A stretch of DNA of 8,197 nucleotides from a bacterium. Lineage in GTDB: Bacteria; JAHJDO01. The DNA lies in the NCBI GenBank assembly GCA_030652805.1, contig JAUSPT010000040.1, positions 1 through 8,197 on the forward strand. The letters run 5' to 3'. How positions within the stretch are numbered: position 1 is the first letter of the stretch; every line of letters begins with the position of its first letter. The notes beneath the pieces were generated by a model, which was not told the DNA's origin, did no database searches, and saw nothing but the letters and a program-made list of their open reading frames with translations. The translations under genes and the position numbers were made by a program. This document shows positions 6,473 to 8,197 of this stretch, in pieces.

Positions 6473-7569
6473 TGTTTTATCATCTTTTTTATTCACTCAG
6501 CAATGTATGGAGCGGATTTAATGTTTTTAAGTATATTACATTCCGCGCAGGAGGCGCAGCTACAACTGCGCTTCTGTTGAGTATATTTCTTGGGCCATGG
6601 GTAATAAGAAAATTGCAGGATTTGAACATTGGGCAATATATCAGAAAAGGAGAATGTCCTGACCTGTTCACTCTTCATCAAAAGAAACAAGGCACTCCCA
6701 CCATGGGCGGGGTTTTAATACTTCTGGTTTTATTGATTTCTACATTATTATGGGCTGATTTCACAAACAGATACATAATGCTTGTTTTACTCATAACTCT
6801 ATGCATGGGTGGAGTTGGCTTTATTGATGACTATCTAAAAATACATAAAAAGAATGCCAAAGGACTCAAGATAGGTGCAAAATTACTAGGCCAGCTCATT
6901 ATTGCTGGTTTTATAGGTTTCTATCTTTATTATAATCCGGTAAGTTCTAAGTTTGCCACAAAGCTTGGAGTTCCACTTTTTAAAAATTTCTTTATTGATT
7001 TAGGCTATTTCTATATCCCATTTGTTATGCTGGTTATTGTTGGGGCTTCAAATGCAGTTAATTTTACAGACGGGCTTGACGGCTTAGCTATTGGATGCGC
7101 AATGATGGTTTCTATTACGTTCATTATAGTAACATATTTATGCGGACATATTGGATTCAGTAAATACCTGAATATCATAAACGTTGTCGGGAGCGGGGAG
7201 CTTGCTGTGTTCTGCAGCGCTCTGGTAGGAGCAAGCCTGGGTTTTCTCTGGTTCAATTGCTATCCTGCAGAGATATTCATGGGGGATACAGGTTCCCTTG
7301 CAATAGGCGGAGCGCTTGGTTTTGTATCCGTGATTGTAAAACAGGAGATATTACTGGTCATAGCTGGCGGTATTTTTGTTATGGAGGCTATATCTGTTAT
7401 TATTCAGATTGTTTCATTTCGCATAACAGGGAAAAGAGTGTTTATGCTAGCTCCTCTGCATCATCATTTTGAAAAAAAAGGTTGGGATGAACCAAAGGTT
7501 ACAATTAGATTCTGGATAGTATCTATAATTTTTGCTCTTATAAGTCTTGCAACCCTGAAGTTAAGATAA
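6472..7569 (+). CDS. mraY: MraY, phospho-MurNAc-pentapeptide translocase (lipid I synthase)
   Basis: A 365-residue polytopic membrane enzyme that transfers phospho-MurNAc-pentapeptide from UDP to undecaprenyl phosphate on the cytoplasmic face, forming lipid I. Length matches the family (360 in E. coli) and about ten hydrophobic helices are visible. Key motifs: KKQGTPTMGG (71-80); the D119-D120 pair in GFIDDYLK; NAVNFTDGLDGLA (194-206); FMGDTGSLAIGG (269-280, with D272); and the C-terminal H330-H-H332 in APLHHHFEKKGWDEPKV. AGGA (6462-6465) sits six bases before the ATG, and the start overlaps the murF stop by one base. It is the last gene of the cluster in this window. The usual next gene, murD, is missing: a convergent gene ends 16 bases after the mraY stop, and no T-tailed terminator is seen between them. 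Confidence 0.96.
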   Translation: MFYHLFYSLSNVWSGFNVFKYITFRAGGAATTALLLSIFLGPWVIRKLQDLNIGQYIRKGECPDLFTLHQKKQGTPTMGGVLILLVLLISTLLWADFTNRYIMLVLLITLCMGGVGFIDDYLKIHKKNAKGLKIGAKLLGQLIIAGFIGFYLYYNPVSSKFATKLGVPLFKNFFIDLGYFYIPFVMLVIVGASNAVNFTDGLDGLAIGCAMMVSITFIIVTYLCGHIGFSKYLNIINVVGSGELAVFCSALVGASLGFLWFNCYPAEIFMGDTGSLAIGGALGFVSVIVKQEILLVIAGGIFVMEAISVIIQIVSFRITGKRVFMLAPLHHHFEKKGWDEPKVTIRFWIVSIIFALISLATLKLR

Positions 7570-7585
7570 GTTGGTAATGTATTGG

Positions 7586-8197
7586 TTAGATGCCATTCGC
7601 ATCTGAGTCCCATGGGAGAAGAGTGTCAGCTGTGACTGCATTTATCGGCGCAGGGTCTTCACTGGAAACATGCATATCACACCATAACACATTTGTCCTC
7701 CCATTATGACGGTCTGAAACCTGAGCAACTCCAGCGGCAGGAACCATACAATAACCAAAAGTACCAGCATCTGTGCGTTCTGTATCAGCAAGTAATAGTG
7801 TTTCTGCAGGTACTGGAAGTTTCCCTAATTTTCGAGATTGCCATTTTCTTATTGGTGTTCCTCCATATGGAGCATGGTAGGCTCTTTGATAATCTGTGAA
7901 GCCACTCCAATCGCGATTTAGCGATGGACATCTCCAAAGTTTCCCATTAAGAGACATATCTAGCCCATAATCTGTCAGCTGGGATAAAAATGGGTCGCCT
8001 GAAGCAGCAGCGGTGTAATTACATGGCATAAAATCGTCATAATCCTGAGCATAGATAGTTGCTATTAGTCCAATCTGCTTCAGGTTACTCATACATTTTA
8101 TGCTCCTTGCCATTTCTCTTGCTTTAGCCAAAGCTGGTAGTAAGAGTGATGCAAGCAGGGCTATAACGGCTATTACAACAAGCAACTCAATAAGCGT
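7586..8197 (-). CDS. Pseudopilin-like protein, type IV pilin N-terminus with H-X9-DG-type C-terminal motif (5' end outside window)
   Basis: The last 203 residues of a gene running leftwards from the window edge. The first visible residues, [10 protein letters not shown], continue the type IV pilin/pseudopilin methylation motif, including the glutamate that is +5 of the mature protein. A hydrophobic helix follows and then [25 protein letters not shown]. The leader peptide and cleavage site lie beyond 8197. The globular part has [10 protein letters not shown] and WRCPS, both common in this family. Near the C-terminus it has [15 protein letters not shown], which matches the H-X9-DG signature except that methionine replaces the glycine. 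Such proteins are presumed to be exported or surface-assembled through type II/IV pilin-like systems and are often present in many copies in PVC-group genomes; individual roles are mostly unknown. GC content is a little higher than in the dcw genes (about 43% against 37%, sampled by hand), hinting at a separate history. It is not functionally linked to the cluster it abuts. Confidence 0.85.
   Translation of the reverse strand, partial: TLIELLVVIAVIALLASLLLPALAKAREMARSIKCMSNLKQIGLIATIYAQDYDDFMPCNYTAAASGDPFLSQLTDYGLDMSLNGKLWRCPSLNRDWSGFTDYQRAYHAPYGGTPIRKWQSRKLGKLPVPAETLLLADTERTDAGTFGYCMVPAAGVAQVSDRHNGRTNVLWCDMHVSSEDPAPINAVTADTLLPWDSDANGI
7588..7604. other. Small hairpin at the mraY/pseudopilin convergence
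   Basis: AGATGC (7588-7593) and GCATCT (7599-7604) form a six-base stem with a five-base loop, 18 bases after the mraY stop and inside the last codons of the minus-strand gene. No T-run follows in either direction, so intrinsic termination is doubtful. It is noted because it is the only hairpin near the junction and the two operons must separate somewhere here. Confidence 0.25.

Noticed and set aside
7257-7472. Small plus-strand open frame inside mraY.
   Set aside because: It is an alternative frame of the well-conserved mraY sequence, with no start signal or family features.
7577-7606. Short plus-strand frame starting ATG eight bases after the mraY stop (MYWLDAIRI), possibly a remnant of murD.
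   Set aside because: Nine codons with no similarity to the MurD N-terminus, and it lies mostly inside the minus-strand gene.
7608-7617. Ten-base palindrome TCCCATGGGA as an operator.
   Set aside because: It lies within the coding 3' end of the pseudopilin gene and is short enough to occur by chance.

Overview
The window is the 5' part of a bacterial division and cell wall (dcw) cluster. Seven plus-strand genes stand in the classical order mraZ, rsmH, ftsL, ftsI, murE, murF, mraY (243-7569). They are almost certainly one operon: two junctions overlap by four bases (mraZ/rsmH and ftsI/murE), murF/mraY overlaps by one, rsmH/ftsL abut, and the largest gap is 19 bases. The left 242 bases carry no convincing gene. 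They hold a perfect 32-bp palindrome, two small alternative hairpins, a candidate sigma-70-type promoter and a run of GTGG direct repeats that looks like an MraZ operator. The right end (7586-8197) is a minus-strand gene, cut by the window edge, for a pseudopilin-like protein of the H-X9-DG type. It converges on mraY with only 16 bases between the two stop codons.

How the genes work together: MraZ is the transcriptional regulator of such clusters and RsmH methylates 16S rRNA. FtsL and FtsI are divisome membrane proteins, FtsI being the septal transpeptidase. MurE and MurF add the third amino acid and D-Ala-D-Ala to the UDP-MurNAc peptide. MraY then moves the finished phospho-MurNAc-pentapeptide onto undecaprenyl phosphate. 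MurE carries a DNPR motif, so the wall is predicted to contain meso-diaminopimelate. The genes that usually follow mraY (murD, ftsW, murG, murC, ftsQ, ftsA, ftsZ) are absent here.

Organism: the base composition is AT-rich (roughly 37-38% GC in sampled lines of the cluster). The H-X9-DG pseudopilin is a family abundant in the PVC group (Lentisphaerota, Planctomycetota, Omnitrophota) and in several uncultured lineages. Together with a full diaminopimelate-type dcw cluster, this suggests an uncultured Gram-negative-type bacterium, perhaps Omnitrophota- or Lentisphaerota-like. That placement is inference and not firm.

I found no undescribed system here. The points most worth a second look are the synteny break right after mraY, the GTGG operator array, the 32-bp palindrome, and family-motif deviations in MurF and the pseudopilin.
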